In this document: positions 48,601-58,644 of the stretch, piece by piece
Layout of the letters: every line of letters begins with the position of its first letter
How positions within the stretch are numbered: position 1 is the stretch's first letter
Origin: Enterobacterales bacterium
Lineage (GTDB): Bacteria > Pseudomonadota > Gammaproteobacteria > Enterobacterales > Enterobacteriaceae
Direction of reading: 5' to 3'
Length of the DNA stretch: 64,000 bases
NCBI GenBank assembly: GCA_015654925.1
Contig: JAATFX010000020.1
Coordinates: forward strand, 62,001-126,000
The notes under the pieces: generated by a model
Told to the model about the DNA's origin: nothing
Database searches by the model: none
Seen by the model: only the letters and a program-made list of their open reading frames with translations
Made by a program: the position numbers and the translations under genes

Positions 48601-48903
48601 CGTGAGTACACATTTCACCGACAGCGTCTGGCCCAGGTCCCGATGCAGGGACGCGAAAGCCCTGCTACGGCGCAGGGCAAAAGAAGATGAACTTGCGCCG
48701 GGCGCAAGCCGGTCTTCGGTTTGATCATCCCCCCCCGGTAATGAACTACGGCGCTGCGGGAAAAGTCTTTTAGAATTTCTGATTTTCTGTAATGATTGGT
48801 ATATTGGATCGCATTCAGCAACATGAACTTTATCATAAAATGAAACAGATATATTTTTAACGTCGCCCTCAAATTCCGGATACGTTTGTGCAGCTAATTT
48901 CAT
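45634..48903 (-). CDS. AvrE/DspE-family type III effector homologue (divergent, shortened)
   Basis: The 1089-residue protein has no enzyme motif that I recognise. Matching from memory to Erwinia DspE is weak in identity but follows the same order. Strand-rich, propeller-like segments (about 112-330; GLTLDPHGRLLLIKG, NIRINDDGAVIVKQ) come first. Then SRRWGNFSSRHIPLF (about 361-375) parallels GWQGREGLKPLY of DspE. A strand-rich block (488-560) parallels the DspE beta-barrel region, and RSFSFDLAQQHLDALF plus LEHLIENAILVREKKSG (594-640) have clear counterparts. The C-terminal LQLDSISLVKHHTLTRQVGT has one as well. AvrE-family effectors are long (about 1600-1900 residues) and form plasma-membrane channels in plants. 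This one lacks the long disordered N-terminus, keeping only a Ser/Arg-rich region at 50-85. GC is lower than in neighbours. AGGGAGGG precedes the ATG. An unrelated large toxin is the main alternative. Confidence 0.6.
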   Translation of the reverse strand: MKLAAQTYPEFEGDVKNISVSFYDKVHVAECDPIYQSLQKIRNSKRLFPQRRSSLPGGDDQTEDRLAPGASSSSFALRRSRAFASLHRDLGQTLSVKCVLTYHCIHSADSLDADNYIYLGSVYNGPFLQQGLTLDPHGRLLLIKGKPSDLLTCTWSVVKGAEKYQVAGIDLGEYTDLVFENIRINDDGAVIVKQKLRENYYQVNISTENLISRFDLDDGDDMPARVVITLKKIVQAPRKREDLDFELGPGRSISLHFCQGRLCLKQLQRKAQGTGNALVLHPLALPLAPHIKLLSATPCFTRVKLVASDAGRLRIFYLSAHHVDIPRRRVTHLSHKPPQGLYSGTGGDPHERVSSGQPFDSRRWGNFSSRHIPLFSSVVDNFRIHLKRAKNHHHRGNKRSAAVALAQAVDPGFQCLVQTVKTGLSNPVSVTTGHKPERLSQGIEDIRRFIHLNASNKTMAGASSYLDGKAPAIDAFRFAIAMLGKNDSITLSEIFDMSCFFGVAAAGLPFMPGWFAGALARFNRQFSLSVAKLDNNNIKFCYQKIAAKSAVALGGTGQGLEDRCKIYSRGNVDYGTILPLEVNAIFVSNVFSLRSFSFDLAQQHLDALFAAFSPTVCGAGDTNLEHLIENAILVREKKSGVSLLAEAKSEIRAQVGFMADPATFLVLPRVGLGVAGTLSIFDIQQNKQETRTFVDNKGVSEEYSSRQQAFFAASLYAYQESKIMPIEMASIPADSKQLYCFPLPLVEQCRQNLPTTRHPLARHYRMDGAVLKLTGQPYYISGAELPAMKNETPLPVADGLDYGIDEIIGQLLEKSPLPLMDLILAAHERIKHAAANDIGYQILKPAANLSMFVVSRGDDKRGLLAIAQQGMPNIQRCRKENKVSFQRSLNRLLMPWKRDTTLGEYLAEKKLASRMNHGARRRTPANAFDFIQALERYVVRNTRHSLGKRAAITALATYKLQPGVLKRIADDFCSLLREIQDELSCGRGVDRYVAAVADIATVFNIQRPQSNPFLQLDSISLVKHHTLTRQVGTIPCTVLSVARKQELTYSTPLDAIRFEYRGMELFPCRMVSSLAIMPDLFQFNREYVP

Positions 48904-49066
48904 AACCCTCCCTTTGCAAATAAATCTACAGCCGATTCAATTATTGTTTAAAGACAATGCGTATTGCCTTCATGAAAATCAGCTAAAGTAATTATCAGCA
49001 TTTTATCTGGTATGAGCTATAAAAATATTTTGATCACTGTCGCAATTCGGCGTTTAATTTGCCGGG

Positions 49067-49843
49067 TCAAGGCGCCTTTTTAGCCACGATAAATAAGCGC
49101 GGAAATGCCAGCAACACCGTTCCGTCCGCTCTGGCCGGATATTGACGGCTAATAGCCTGCCGATATTGCTCGATAAAAACCGGCTGTTGTTGGGGGGATA
49201 GTGGCTCAATAAAGGGACGCAGTCCGGTGGCCCGCAGCCATTCAATGATGGCGTCCACCGAGGGCATCACGTGAAAATAGGTGGTGCGCCAGATATCCAC
49301 CTCCGCGGCGGCGGGGGCCAACAGATCGTAATAGTCCGTCGCACTTAGGATTTTCACCCTTATTTGCGCCGCATCGCCGATCCGATCGCGCCATAACGCG
49401 TCATGAGCCACTTGCCGCATTGCCCGATGACTGGGTTCTTCCCGGTTATCCGGCATTTGCACCGCCAGGTATCCGTGCGGGGCCACCAGGGAAAACAGGC
49501 GCGGAAATAGCGTTTCATGATCCCCGACCCATTGCAGCGAAGCGTTGGCATATATCACATCATGCAATGCCGCCGGCTGCCAGCGCGAGACATCCTCCTG
49601 CTGAAAGTGGCAATGAGGCAGACGCTCCCTGGCATGGCTTAGCATGGCGGCGGAGCTGTCGATACCGGTTATCACCGCATGGGGAAAACGTTCATATAAT
49701 CCTTGAGTTGAATTGCCGGGGCCGCAGCCAAGGTCCGCAATCAAAGCCGGTGCGGATAAACCGATGCGCGCGATTAATTCCAGCGCCGGGCGCGTCCTTT
49801 CCGCCTCAAATTGACGATAAAGCTGCGGATTCCAATCTTTCAT
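49067..49843 (-). CDS. tam: Trans-aconitate 2-methyltransferase
   Basis: Tam uses SAM to methylate trans-aconitate, a spontaneous by-product that inhibits aconitase. It has 258 residues with the class I motif [11 protein letters not shown], the early [19 protein letters not shown], and [15 protein letters not shown]. The ATG at 49843 has GAGGA eight bases upstream, which decides it over the codon at 49870. It lies 26 bases downstream of smrA on the same strand. Confidence 0.94.
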   Translation of the reverse strand: MKDWNPQLYRQFEAERTRPALELIARIGLSAPALIADLGCGPGNSTQGLYERFPHAVITGIDSSAAMLSHARERLPHCHFQQEDVSRWQPAALHDVIYANASLQWVGDHETLFPRLFSLVAPHGYLAVQMPDNREEPSHRAMRQVAHDALWRDRIGDAAQIRVKILSATDYYDLLAPAAAEVDIWRTTYFHVMPSVDAIIEWLRATGLRPFIEPLSPQQQPVFIEQYRQAISRQYPARADGTVLLAFPRLFIVAKKAP

Positions 49844-49869
49844 TGCGATGTCCTCACGGAGGTTGGGCA

Positions 49870-50436
49870 TTAACGGCCCCGCCGGGCGAACCGTTCACGG
49901 TTTTCACTGCGGGCGATTTCAGATTTTTTCAGCGTCACATAGCAGGCGCCGGCACCGCCGTGGCAGGGCTGGGCGCTGCAATACGCCTGTACGTGGGTGA
50001 ACTGGGCCAGCCAGCGCGCCACAAAACTGCGCACAATATTGGCATGGCTATCGTGATGACGGCCTTTACCGTGAATAATCAATACCGTACGGATGGGCTG
50101 GCGCTGCATTATCAGCATAAACTCGAACAGATTTTGCCGGCAAGTTTCCAGCGGGGCGCGGGTAAGATTCAGGCTGGCCTCCACCGGGTAGCGGCCGGCG
50201 CGCAGCTTATCGAGTACGCCTTGCTGAATCCCGTCCTGTTTGTAGGACAACGGCATATCCAGCGGTATCACCTCCAGAAAACCGGTGGTGAGGAAATTGT
50301 CGGGCACGGCATTCTCTTGCGGCCGGCAGGGAGCCCGGCCTGATTTCTGCTGCAAAAAAACCACGTTGGCGGCATTTTTCAGCGGTTTGACATCGTCCAT
50401 GGCCTCTTTGAACAGTTCATCATCATCACAGGTCAT
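49870..50436 (-). CDS. smrA: Smr-domain endonuclease SmrA
   Basis: SmrA (YdaL) is a small MutS-related-domain nuclease. It has 188 residues, the length of the E. coli protein. The Smr core shows [13 protein letters not shown] (the HGxG motif) and the C-terminal [12 protein letters not shown]. The N-terminal half ([13 protein letters not shown]) resembles the accessory region of the family. A hairpin lies just upstream of its start. Confidence 0.92.
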   Translation of the reverse strand: MTCDDDELFKEAMDDVKPLKNAANVVFLQQKSGRAPCRPQENAVPDNFLTTGFLEVIPLDMPLSYKQDGIQQGVLDKLRAGRYPVEASLNLTRAPLETCRQNLFEFMLIMQRQPIRTVLIIHGKGRHHDSHANIVRSFVARWLAQFTHVQAYCSAQPCHGGAGACYVTLKKSEIARSENRERFARRGR

Positions 50437-50455
50437 TGTTTGTCACTCGCGCTTC

Positions 50456-50481
50456 AAGGGCGAGGCCGGACTCGCCCTTTT
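50456..50481. terminator. Hairpin upstream of smrA
   Basis: Nine-base arms (AAGGGCGAG and CTCGCCCTT) with a six-base loop are followed by TT on the plus strand only. No plus-strand gene ends here. On the minus strand it stands between the dehydrogenase gene and smrA. Confidence 0.45.
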
Positions 50482-50599
50482 GGTAGTCGTTGATACCGTC
50501 TTTCCAGCTATTCCCTTGGCACACATCCTTTTAATATAGCCGGTTTAATATAACCTGGCCGCGCGGGTATTTCCCGGTTTTTTTCCGGGCATTCGCCCG

Positions 50600-51508
50600 T
50601 CACAGGGAGGCATACGCGCGGCCAATCACGGCGGCGGAGGCGCTGTAGGCCTGCTGTTCCCCGGCGGTGAGCGCTACCGGCAGAGTGCGCACGATGCCCC
50701 GGGCGCCGACGACGGCCGGTTGCCCGATATAGACCCCTTCCCGTTCATCCCAGGCCGACACGGGAAATACCGTGCGGGCGTCAGAGAGCACCGCATCGAT
50801 CAGGCGCGCGGTGGCCGTACCTATGCCAAAACTGGTCCAGCCCTTGCCCAATAAAATTTCCCATCCGCCGCCGCGCACCCGATCTTTCAGCGCCGGCAGA
50901 TCGAGGGGTTTATCGGTTTCCCATGCGCTGATGGGACGTTCGCCGATGCGTACCGTACTCCAGGCGACAAACTGTGATTCGCCATGTTCCCCCATCACAT
51001 AACCGCTGACGCTTTTGGGGTCGACATCAAAGAACTCGCCGACCACCCGTTTCATCCGCGCGGTATCCAGGGAGGTGCCGGTACCGAATACCTGGGCGGT
51101 GGGAAGCCCGCTGACCTGCTGGATCACCCGGGCAATGACATCGCAAGGATTGGTGATACTGATAAAAATGCCGTTAAACCCGCTGGCCATAATCTGCGGC
51201 ACCACGTGTTTGACCGTGCCGCTGGTTTCCAATAATTCTTCCATGCGATCTTCACGCAGCAGGGTTTGGGGGCCAATCGCCATCACGACCACCTGCGCCT
51301 GCCGCAATGCGGCGTAATCATTTACCACGATATGCACGCGCGAGGGCACCAGAGAAGCCATATCGCGCAATTCCAACCCCTGGCTCCGGGCTTTGGCTTC
51401 GTTATTGTCGATTAAGACAATCCCATCGCACAATCCCTGGGTCACCAATGAAAAAGCCGTATCGGCGCCCACATGGCCGGCGCCGACAATCCCCACGATC
51501 CGTTTCAT
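50600..51508 (-). CDS. L-lactate / L-2-hydroxyisocaproate dehydrogenase-like protein
   Basis: The 302-residue NAD-dependent 2-hydroxyacid dehydrogenase belongs to the LDH/MDH superfamily: Rossmann GIVGAGHVGADTAFSL at the N-terminus and catalytic histidine in GEHGESQFVAWS. The stretch LDTARMKRVVGEFFDVDPKS and the C-terminal GKGWTSFGIGTATA follow L-hydroxyisocaproate dehydrogenase of lactobacilli more closely than ordinary LDH. The substrate is therefore uncertain (pyruvate or branched 2-oxo acids). GGGGAG precedes the ATG. It lies alone between smrA and fnr. Confidence 0.88.
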   Translation of the reverse strand: MKRIVGIVGAGHVGADTAFSLVTQGLCDGIVLIDNNEAKARSQGLELRDMASLVPSRVHIVVNDYAALRQAQVVVMAIGPQTLLREDRMEELLETSGTVKHVVPQIMASGFNGIFISITNPCDVIARVIQQVSGLPTAQVFGTGTSLDTARMKRVVGEFFDVDPKSVSGYVMGEHGESQFVAWSTVRIGERPISAWETDKPLDLPALKDRVRGGGWEILLGKGWTSFGIGTATARLIDAVLSDARTVFPVSAWDEREGVYIGQPAVVGARGIVRTLPVALTAGEQQAYSASAAVIGRAYASL

Positions 51509-51677
51509 TACCGTCTCCCCTGATTTTTAAGGCGTTTAGCCATGATGTTTTTTTTACCTTACACCTTTTAAAAAGCAAAACCCACAGGCAATATCCCTGT
51601 CCCCGGCGGCGATGTTTTAGCTAAATGTGCACCGACGGCGTTGGACACTTTATCAACGACACCAATTGATGTTAAAA

Positions 51678-51691
51678 TTGACCCAAATCAA
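51678..51691. promoter_or_regulatory. FNR site before fnr (autoregulation)
   Basis: TTGACCCAAATCAA fits the FNR consensus TTGAT-N4-ATCAA at nine of ten fixed bases. It lies about 20 bases before the fnr ATG, at the same place as the E. coli autoregulatory site. Confidence 0.8.
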
Positions 51692-51712
51692 GTAATGCAT
51701 GAGCGGCGACAT

Positions 51713-52468
51713 ATGATCATCCAGGAAAAGCGTATTATCAGACGAATCCAGTCTGGCGGTTGTGCCATCCACTGCCAGGATTGTAGTATCAGCCAATTGT
51801 GTATCCCCTTTACGCTTAATGAGCACGAGCTGGACCAGCTCGACAATATCATCGAGCGCAAAAAACCGATCCAGAAAGGCCAGGCGCTGTTCAAGGCCGG
51901 CGACGAACTTAAGTCGCTGTACGCCATCCGCTCCGGCACCATCAAAAGCTACACCATCACCGAGCAGGGCGACGAGCAGATTACCGGCTTTCATCTGGCG
52001 GGCGACCTGGTGGGATTCGACGCCATCGGCGCGGGCCAGCACCCCAGCTTCGCCCAGGCGCTGGAAACATCCATGGTCTGTGAAATCCCGTTTGAGACGC
52101 TCGATGATTTGTCCGGCAAGATGCCCAACCTGCGCCAGCAAATGATGCGCCTGATGAGCGGCGAAATTAAAGGCGATCAGGACATGATCCTGCTGCTTTC
52201 CAAAAAGAACGCCGAGGAGCGCCTGGCGGCGTTTGTCTATAATCTTTCCCGCCGCTTCGCCCAGCGCGGGTTCTCGCCGCGGGAATTCCGCCTGACCATG
52301 ACCCGGGGCGATATCGGTAATTACCTCGGCCTGACCGTGGAAACCATCAGTCGTCTGCTGGGACGTTTCCAGAAAAGCGGCATGCTGGCGGTGAAGGGCA
52401 AATACATTACGATTGAGGACGGCGACGCCTTATCCGAACTCGCCGGCACCCCGCAAAAGGTATGCTGA
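51713..52468 (+). CDS. fnr: FNR, oxygen-sensing global regulator
   Basis: FNR carries a [4Fe-4S] cluster that decays with oxygen, so the dimer binds DNA only in anaerobiosis. It has 251 residues and nearly complete identity to the E. coli protein. Ligand cysteines lie in [14 protein letters not shown] (C21, C24, C30) plus the one near residue 123. The helix-turn-helix is in [21 protein letters not shown]. The ATG at 51713 matches the E. coli start; the longer frame reads across the promoter. Confidence 0.98.
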   Translation: MIIQEKRIIRRIQSGGCAIHCQDCSISQLCIPFTLNEHELDQLDNIIERKKPIQKGQALFKAGDELKSLYAIRSGTIKSYTITEQGDEQITGFHLAGDLVGFDAIGAGQHPSFAQALETSMVCEIPFETLDDLSGKMPNLRQQMMRLMSGEIKGDQDMILLLSKKNAEERLAAFVYNLSRRFAQRGFSPREFRLTMTRGDIGNYLGLTVETISRLLGRFQKSGMLAVKGKYITIEDGDALSELAGTPQKVC

Positions 52469-52609
52469 ACTGACGGCGCCCTGACCGCCCGGCCGGAAAT
52501 TTAATTTTTATTTTATTGATCCGGCTTCATTTATCCCCTGTCCGTCATTGCCCCAATGAGTTACTCTTATTTTAACATTCTGTCGAATTGCAGAAATGAG
52601 GAGTTTCTA

Positions 52610-53563
52610 ATGGCAAAGTACCGCAACCTGTTAGTCGCAATCGACCCCGATCAGGACGATCAGCCCGCACTGCGCCGGGCAGTCTATTTAGTGCATCAGT
52701 TGGGCGGCTCGATCAAAGCCTTTCTGCCGATTTATGATTTTTCCTACGAAATGACAACGCTGCTCTCCCCCGATGAACGCACCGCAATGCGTAAAGGGGT
52801 GATCGATCAGCGTACCGCCTGGATTGAAGAACAGTGCCAGCACTATATCAGCAGCGGCGTCCCCATCGATATCAAAGTGGTATGGCATAACCGTCCTTTT
52901 GAAGCCATTATTCAGGAAGTGCTGGCCTATAAACACGATCTGGTGCTGAAAATGGCCCACCAGCACGATCGGTTCGAATCGGTAATTTTTACCCCCACCG
53001 ACTGGCATCTGCTGCGCAAGTGCCCGTGCCCGGTCTGGATGGTCAAGGACCAGCCCTGGCCGGAAGGCGGCAAGGCCCTGGTGGCGGTTAACCTGTCGGG
53101 CGAAGAACCCTATCACGATCCGCTCAATATCAAGCTGGTAACCGAAACGTTGGAACTGGCCAAACAGGTCAACCAAACCGAGGTTCATTTGGTGGGCGCC
53201 TATCCCGTCACCCCGATTAATATCGCCATCGAACTGCCGGATTTTGATCCCAGCGTCTATAACGACGCCATCCGCGGCCAGCACCTGATCGCCATGAAGA
53301 GCCTGCGCCAGAAATTCCAACTGGATGAAAAATTCACCCATGTGGAGAAAGGCCTGCCGGAAGAAGTCATTCCCGATTTAGCCGAGCACCTGGACGCCGG
53401 CGTGGTGGTTATCGGCAGCATTGGCCGCACCGGCTTTTCGGCGGCGTTTATCGGCAATACCACGGAACTGGTGATCGATCATCTCAAATGCGATTTGCTG
53501 GCGATTAAACCGGACGATTACGTCTCGCCGGTGACGCTGGAAGCGGGCGATCGGTACGAATAG
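52610..53563 (+). CDS. uspE: Universal stress protein UspE
   Basis: UspE is a tandem universal stress protein: two Usp domains (about 1-150 and 155-310), with [13 protein letters not shown] at the first and [22 protein letters not shown] at the C-terminal nucleotide-site loop. It helps in stress survival and motility. It has 317 residues, as in E. coli. GAGGAG lies seven bases before the ATG at 52610. It follows fnr as in other enterobacteria. Confidence 0.96.
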   Translation: MAKYRNLLVAIDPDQDDQPALRRAVYLVHQLGGSIKAFLPIYDFSYEMTTLLSPDERTAMRKGVIDQRTAWIEEQCQHYISSGVPIDIKVVWHNRPFEAIIQEVLAYKHDLVLKMAHQHDRFESVIFTPTDWHLLRKCPCPVWMVKDQPWPEGGKALVAVNLSGEEPYHDPLNIKLVTETLELAKQVNQTEVHLVGAYPVTPINIAIELPDFDPSVYNDAIRGQHLIAMKSLRQKFQLDEKFTHVEKGLPEEVIPDLAEHLDAGVVVIGSIGRTGFSAAFIGNTTELVIDHLKCDLLAIKPDDYVSPVTLEAGDRYE

Positions 53564-53609
53564 CCGCACCCGTCCCAAATCCATCGCGCCTTGTTCCAGC
53601 ACGGCCAAT

Positions 53610-53640
53610 AAAAAAAGCCCCGGCATCCGGGGCTTTTTTT
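53610..53640. terminator. Bidirectional terminator between uspE and pntB
   Basis: A perfect seven-base stem, GCCCCGG/CCGGGGC with a three-base loop, is flanked by A-run and T-run tracts. It should stop transcription from both converging genes. Confidence 0.95.
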
Positions 53641-53664
53641 TATTGGCCTTAAGGCACTTATAAC

Positions 53665-55053
53665 TTAGAGCGCCCGCAGGATCGCCTCTACGCTGGCTTT
53701 GGCATCGCCAAATAGCATTTGGGTATTTTCTTTAAAAAACAGCGGGTTTTGCACGCCGGCGTAACCGGTATTCATCGACCGCTTGAAGACAATTACGTTT
53801 TGCGCCTTCCAGACTTCCAGTACCGGCATACCGGCAATCGGACTGCGCGGGTCTTCCTGCGCGGCCGGGTTAACGGTATCGTTGGCGCCAATCACCAGCA
53901 CGGTATCGGTGTCGGTGAAGTCGTCGTTGATTTCATCCATTTCCAGCACCACGTCATAGGGCACCCGAGCTTCGGCCAGCAGGACATTCATATGCCCCGG
54001 CAAGCGTCCGGCCACCGGATGGATGCCAAAACGCACCTTGATGCCGCGCGCCTGCAGCTTTTCGGTAATATCATGCACCGGGTATTGCGCCTGCGCCACC
54101 GCCATGCCGTATCCGGGAGTGATGATGACCGATGACGAGTTTTTCAACAGCTCGGCCACTTCTTCCGCCGTGGTTTCGCGATATTCGCCCATTTCGGTGT
54201 CTTCACCGCCGCCGGACCCGTCAGTGCCGAAACCGCCGGCAATCACGCTGAAAAAGGAGCGGTTCATCGCCTTGCACATAATATAAGACAGGATAGCGCC
54301 CGATGACCCCACCAGCGCGCCGGTGACGATCAGCAGATCGTTACTGAGCATAAACCCGGCCGCCGCCGCCGCCCACCCCGAATAGGAGTTGAGCATGGAA
54401 ACCACCACCGGCATATCGGCGCCGCCGATGGAGGCCACCAGATGCCAGCCGAATACCAGGGCGATAATGGTCATCAGCAACAGCGCAATGGATTGCAGCG
54501 CCACGCTGTCGGTCCTGACGAACAACACCAGCAGCAGGAACGACACTACCAGCGCCGCCAGATTCATATGATGGCGGTAAGGCAGCATCAGCGGACGGGA
54601 AGAAATCTTGCCGCGCAGTTTGCCAAACGCCACGATCGACCCGGTAAAGGTCACGGCGCCGATAAAGATACCCAGGAAAACTTCGGTCAGATGGATATTT
54701 TCCATTACCGGATTAATGATGTCGCCGTGATCGAGATAACTGTTGAATCCGACCAATACCGCGGCCAGACCGACAAAACTATGCAGTATGGCCACCAGTT
54801 CCGGCATTTCGGTCATTTCGACTTTACGCGCCAGGTATACCCCGATACTGCCCCCGATCGCCATGGCGACAATAATCCAGCCGATATTGCCCGCATGCGG
54901 CCCGCAGATCGTCGCGATAAGCGCAATGGCCATCCCGCTGACGCCGAACAGATTGCCTTGTCTTGAACTTTCGTGTTTGGACAATCCCGCCAGGCTGAAA
55001 ATAAATAAAATAGCGGCAACTATATACGCCGCCGTCACTAATCCTTCAGACAT
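53665..55053 (-). CDS. pntB: NAD(P) transhydrogenase subunit beta
   Basis: PntB carries the membrane domain and the NADP(H)-binding domain of proton-translocating transhydrogenase. It has 462 residues, as in E. coli. Hydrophobic helices fill the first 260 residues, and the C-terminal third has the NADP site [13 protein letters not shown] and [28 protein letters not shown] precedes the start. It lies 11 bases after pntA. Confidence 0.97.
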   Translation of the reverse strand: MSEGLVTAAYIVAAILFIFSLAGLSKHESSRQGNLFGVSGMAIALIATICGPHAGNIGWIIVAMAIGGSIGVYLARKVEMTEMPELVAILHSFVGLAAVLVGFNSYLDHGDIINPVMENIHLTEVFLGIFIGAVTFTGSIVAFGKLRGKISSRPLMLPYRHHMNLAALVVSFLLLVLFVRTDSVALQSIALLLMTIIALVFGWHLVASIGGADMPVVVSMLNSYSGWAAAAAGFMLSNDLLIVTGALVGSSGAILSYIMCKAMNRSFFSVIAGGFGTDGSGGGEDTEMGEYRETTAEEVAELLKNSSSVIITPGYGMAVAQAQYPVHDITEKLQARGIKVRFGIHPVAGRLPGHMNVLLAEARVPYDVVLEMDEINDDFTDTDTVLVIGANDTVNPAAQEDPRSPIAGMPVLEVWKAQNVIVFKRSMNTGYAGVQNPLFFKENTQMLFGDAKASVEAILRAL

Positions 55054-55064
55054 GGGTTTTCCCC

Positions 55065-56923
<1,859 letters not shown>

Positions 56924-57877
56924 ATGAAGCTGAAGAACACATTATTGGCATCTGCGTTACTGACGTTGACCGCGTTATCCGCGCAGGCCGCCGTTGAGCT
57001 GACGCCGGAAAAAGCAGCCAGCCTGCAGCCATTTGACAGAATTACCATTACCGGTCGATTCAATGCGATTAATGACGCCGCCGATGCGATTTCACGGCGT
57101 GCCGATTCCATGGGAGCTTATGCCTTTTATATTCAAGGCATCAACGACGCCAACAATAGCGGTAATTGGCGTGTAACTGCGGATGTATACCATAAAGATG
57201 CCCCGGCCGCGTCACAGGCCGTGCAGTACCGGGTATTCAATGGGGTGAAAGAGCTGCCGCGCCAGGAGGCCAACGAGCTTGAGCCTTATGATACGGTCAC
57301 CATCAAAGGGTTTTACCACAGCCAGCCCGATATAAACGACGCCATCTCCAAAGCCGCCCAGGCTAAGGGGGCAGCGGCCTTCTCCATCGTACGCCAGGTG
57401 GATGCCAACGAAGGCGGCAACCAGTATATAACCGCGTTTATTTATAAAGCCGATGCGCCCAAACGCGTCGTGCAAAGTCCCGACGCCATTCCCGCGGATT
57501 CCGAAGCGGGCAGAGCGGCCCTGGCCGCCGGCGGCGTCGCCGCATCCAAGGTTGAAATACCGGGCGTAGCGTCTTCCGCTTCGCCGAGCCGCGACGTGGG
57601 ACGCTTCTTTGAAACGCAATCGACCGCCGGCAAACGTTACACTGTAACCTTGCCTGATGGCACCACCGTGCAGGAAGTGAATAAAATCACCGCCGCGCAA
57701 ATGGTGCCGTTCGATTCCGTCACCTTTACGGGCCATTACAATAGCTCGGCGGATGTTTCCCATGAAGTTGCCCGTTTAGGGGCTAAAAAAGGCGCGAAAT
57801 ATTATCATATTACCCGCCAGTGGGAACAAAACCAGAGCGGCGGTAACCTGACGGTGAGCGCGGATTTATTTAAATAA
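56924..57877 (+). CDS. ydgH: YdgH, periplasmic protein with three YhcN/DUF1471 domains
   Basis: The 317-residue protein has a signal peptide (KLKNTLLASALLTLTALSAQA). Three copies of the small alpha/beta YhcN (DUF1471) domain follow, at about 25-97, 105-178 and 230-315; each has the DRITITGRF-type strand and a helix. The domains are known from enterobacterial stress and biofilm proteins; a precise role is not known. AAAGGA precedes the ATG at 56924, seven bases away. A clear terminator follows. Confidence 0.93.
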   Translation: MKLKNTLLASALLTLTALSAQAAVELTPEKAASLQPFDRITITGRFNAINDAADAISRRADSMGAYAFYIQGINDANNSGNWRVTADVYHKDAPAASQAVQYRVFNGVKELPRQEANELEPYDTVTIKGFYHSQPDINDAISKAAQAKGAAAFSIVRQVDANEGGNQYITAFIYKADAPKRVVQSPDAIPADSEAGRAALAAGGVAASKVEIPGVASSASPSRDVGRFFETQSTAGKRYTVTLPDGTTVQEVNKITAAQMVPFDSVTFTGHYNSSADVSHEVARLGAKKGAKYYHITRQWEQNQSGGNLTVSADLFK

Positions 57878-57920
57878 CCGGCGGTTTGCATCTCGTCGGG
57901 GGATGCGTCGCAGCTAATAG

Positions 57921-57947
57921 GGGCAAGGAAACTTGCCCATTTTTTTG
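57921..57947 (+). terminator. Terminator of ydgH
   Basis: The seven-base stem GGGCAAG/CTTGCCC with a GAAA loop is followed by ATTTTTTTG on the plus strand. Confidence 0.93.
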
Positions 57948-57955
57948 TCGCGCGA

Positions 57956-58381
57956 TCAGGCGGCGGGCGTTTCGCTAAATGGTACCAGTAGTACGCTCAG
58001 GCATTCGTTTTGCTGCGTCAGTTGCAAATTGACGCCGAATTCCTGCTCAATAGCGGCCAGTTGGGCCGGGTCCAGGGAATAAGGAAGTTGAATATCAAAC
58101 TGGTAGATGCTTTGCCGCTGCGCCAGGGCAATCAGGCGCATGATATTGGTTTCGTCGTTTACCTGGGTGGACAGCACCTGCAGCGCTAATGTTTTCAACT
58201 GATCCTGGTGGGATTGGTTTTCGTGCGGGAGCGTTTTAGTGACAATACCGAAGAACGGCATTACCCCATAAATGGCATCGATGAAACTCCAGCGTTTTTT
58301 ACAGCTTGCCAATAAATAGTGCGTATAATCAAAGGACAGCTTTTCGTTTTCACCGGCAGCCGCAAGCATGTGTTTCGTCAT
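57956..58381 (-). CDS. Protein of unknown function (141 residues)
   Basis: I do not recognise this gene. The ATG at 58381 gives 141 residues without signal peptide or membrane helices. It is rich in Gln and Leu, with helical stretches (HQDQLKTLALQVLSTQVNDE) and a strand-like C-terminus ending VLLVPFSETPAA. A longer frame to 58522 has no ribosome site. It lies between ydgH and rstA, convergent with the former. A 12-bp palindrome sits 34 bases upstream of the chosen start. Confidence 0.6.
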   Translation of the reverse strand: MTKHMLAAAGENEKLSFDYTHYLLASCKKRWSFIDAIYGVMPFFGIVTKTLPHENQSHQDQLKTLALQVLSTQVNDETNIMRLIALAQRQSIYQFDIQLPYSLDPAQLAAIEQEFGVNLQLTQQNECLSVLLVPFSETPAA

Positions 58382-58414
58382 CTTGCCCGTTCCCCTGTTT
58401 AACATCCCCGGTTT

Positions 58415-58426
58415 ACCACATGTGGT
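58415..58426. repeat. Palindrome upstream of the unknown gene
   Basis: ACCACATGTGGT is a perfect 12-bp palindrome 34 bases before the putative start of the minus-strand gene. It could be an operator; no regulator can be named. Confidence 0.4.
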
Positions 58427-58644
58427 TGCCTTACCGAAGTTGTAAGCCATGCCGCTAAATTGGCGAATACTATAGCATACCGCTATGAATAATTGGCGAA
58501 TGGGCCGGGGGTTGGTTGACAAATCAATGGTAAAATTTTATTCCACCGCCGCCCGGTTAACTCGCTTCTCCGATGGTATAACGGCCGGACTGGCGGTATG
58601 CTCATGCCGGTTGTCCTCATTACTTTACGCAGATGATTTGCCCA

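Noticed and set aside
45634-48903. Tc/Mcf-type insecticidal toxin or Rhs protein
   Set aside because: There are no YD repeats, no RHS core, no glycosyltransferase or protease motif, and the order of features fits AvrE/DspE better.
48904-49066. HrpL-type promoter before the effector-like gene
   Set aside because: No GGAACC element is present on the minus strand.
50573-50598. CCCGG-T7-CCGGG hairpin after the dehydrogenase gene as terminator
   Set aside because: The U-run is in the loop, not after the stem, and on the minus strand it reads as A, so it is not a normal terminator.
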